Source of the DNA: CAMAUF01 sp046152925
Lineage (GTDB): Bacteria; Chloroflexota; Dehalococcoidia; Tepidiformales; Tepidiformaceae
NCBI GenBank assembly: GCA_046152925.1
Contig: JBJXFX010000100.1
Coordinates: forward strand, 1 to 21,760
Length of the DNA: 21,760 nucleotides
Direction: 5' to 3'
The notes under the pieces: model-generated
Databases searched by the model: none
What the model saw: the letters and a program-made list of their open reading frames with translations, nothing else
What the model was told of the DNA's origin: nothing
Program-made: the position numbers and the translations under genes
In this document: positions 20,886 to 21,760 of the stretch, piece after piece
Layout: each line of letters begins with the position of its first letter
Numbering within the stretch: position 1 is the stretch's first letter

Positions 20886-21760
20886 CTAGGGGAGGGTGTT
20901 GAAGTTGCAGTAGCCGCTTGGGGACGTCTGCGGGTTCGACTTGCAGCGGTTCTGGGTCGCCTTTGAGTCATCCGGGAGGCCGCTGTCGAAGTTGATGTCC
21001 ACGTCGTTCCGGCGCAGGAAGTTGCCCTTGAAGAAGAGGTTCGAGTTCTCGCCCGCGACCTCGACCAAGACGATGCCGCCGGAAGGGACCGTCTCCGTGC
21101 CAGTTGTGAACAGGTTGGACCGGTTTCCGATGGCGGAGTTGCCGACGATATCCATCCCGCTGACGGTCGCAAGGAGGATGCCGACGCCGCTGAACTCGAT
21201 TGCGTCGTCGGCCGTGCCGACGCTCTCCACCGCTGCGAGGGTCGCGGTCGCGCCTTCCACGAAGCCGCGGGACTCCGCGCTCGCGGCCATCACCTCCGCG
21301 CTCAGCCCGGTGATCTGGCTGCCCATTTCGAGGAGGCCGTCGAGACTGACATTACACGCGGACCGGTTGTCGTGGACCGTGTTGTATTCGAGGACCCAGC
21401 CGAGGCTGTAGACGGCGGCGATGCCAGCGCAGTTGTCGCGAGCCGTGTTGCTCGTCACCCATGCGCCGTAGACGAGCGCCGCACCGATCCCGAGGAAGTT
21501 GCGGTCCGTACGGTTCAGCCGCAACTCGACCTCTCCAGCCAAGAGGACGAGGATGCCCGCGAGCGGCGGGAAGGCGGCCTCAGAGCTGGACCCGGCCGTG
21601 TTGCGGTGAAGCGTGATGCCTCCGGCCGCCAGTACCGCGATCCCAACCATCTCGTTGTCGAGCGCCCGGATGTCTTCGACGCGCACGTCTTCGCTGTCGA
21701 GCACGACCACGCCGGCGTCGAAGCCGGTGACGGTGATCCGCTTCAGCTTCACCCCCTCCA
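20886..21760 (-). CDS. Secreted right-handed beta-helix repeat protein, subtype A-like (5' end off window)
   Basis: C-terminal 290 residues; signal peptide and first coils lie right of the window. Visible: LKRITVTGFDAGVVVL, VRVEDIRALDN, LRLNRTDRNFLGI, VTSNTARDNCAGI, YNTVHDNRSACN, a roughly 60-residue Ala/Glu-rich loop (LEMGSQITGLSAEV to VGTADDA), FSGVGILLATVSGMDIVGNSAIGNRS, GENSNLFFKGNFLRRNDVDINF and the cap TQNRCKSN...SGYCNF. GNSNL-like wording before NFLRRN and VEDIRALDN favour subtype A. The family cysteines in this part are all kept. Unlike its neighbours, no GAGGCCGCCC hairpin follows the stop; only a weak GGCC/GGCC pairing (about 20866-20885) is seen. Confidence 0.82.
   Translation of the reverse strand, partial: EGVKLKRITVTGFDAGVVVLDSEDVRVEDIRALDNEMVGIAVLAAGGITLHRNTAGSSSEAAFPPLAGILVLLAGEVELRLNRTDRNFLGIGAALVYGAWVTSNTARDNCAGIAAVYSLGWVLEYNTVHDNRSACNVSLDGLLEMGSQITGLSAEVMAASAESRGFVEGATATLAAVESVGTADDAIEFSGVGILLATVSGMDIVGNSAIGNRSNLFTTGTETVPSGGIVLVEVAGENSNLFFKGNFLRRNDVDINFDSGLPDDSKATQNRCKSNPQTSPSGYCNFNTLP

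Larger units (their letters stand above)
15765..21760 (-). repeat. Tandem array of five beta-helix paralogues, alternating A-B-A-B-A
   Basis: In transcription order from the right: A-like (partial), B, A, B, A. Subtypes are set by the mature N-terminus (PDDSI for A, PGQSIQDAID for B), signal peptide and promoter (TCGACC-18-TACAMT for A, TATCCT for B). Intergenic flanks repeat with the same period, including the 25-base stretch at 17035-17059 and 19561-19585, so a two-gene unit appears to have been duplicated. Confidence 0.7.

Noticed and set aside
1..21760. CRISPR arrays, tRNA/rRNA genes, insertion sequences, defence systems
   Set aside because: No regular spaced repeats, no transposase genes or terminal inverted repeats, and no RNA gene signatures were found; the HNH protein alone does not make a defence system.

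Overview
This is a GC-rich chromosomal window from a bacterium. The best guess is Chloroflexota, near Dehalococcoidia/SAR202/Tepidiformia. That guess rests on gene style only: a Tat/lipobox peptide-binding protein beginning with an NYW-type leader, Gram-positive-type LexA boxes (GAAC-N4-GTTC), a thiolase/DUF35 pair, and few outer-membrane signatures. No rRNA, tRNA, CRISPR array or insertion sequence was seen.

Layout. (1) Positions 1-3025, minus strand: a peptide/oligopeptide ABC importer. Two permeases (dppB-like, dppC-like) are followed by a terminator and then a separately transcribed substrate-binding lipoprotein that runs off the left edge. A near-identical 21-bp element lies upstream of both units and may be a shared operator. 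No ATPase gene is present. (2) Positions 3044-12434: two separated SOS/mutagenesis units with unrelated genes between them. dnaE2 (minus) and imuB (minus, followed by a DUF6504 gene and a diverged 3-methyladenine glycosylase) each have a LexA box lying between or over the -35 and -10 hexamers of a promoter that would give a leaderless or nearly leaderless mRNA. Between them sit an HNH nuclease (+), an MFS transporter (-) and a Pro/Thr-rich surface protein (+). A gluzincin-type metallopeptidase (+) diverges from imuB across its LexA box.

(3) Positions 12496-13935, minus strand: a multi-spanning membrane protein of unknown function and a YfcE-like metallophosphoesterase. (4) Positions 14061-15681, plus strand: a thiolase-fold protein lacking the nucleophilic Cys plus its DUF35 zinc-ribbon/OB partner. 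This arrangement resembles thiolase-type aldolase complexes (Ltp2-ChsH2) or other acyl-CoA enzymes.

(5) Positions 15765-21760, minus strand: five consecutive paralogous genes for secreted right-handed beta-helix proteins. They alternate between two subtypes (A-B-A-B-A) and each complete one has its own promoter region and a near-identical terminator hairpin. All carry conserved cysteine pairs and a shared C-terminal cap. This array is the most unusual part of the window and its function is unknown; extracellular carbohydrate binding or lysis, or a surface structural role, are guesses.

Two regulatory themes recur. Stems of the form GAGGC...GCCTC terminate many of the units. Several promoters place the transcription start at or within a few bases of the start codon.
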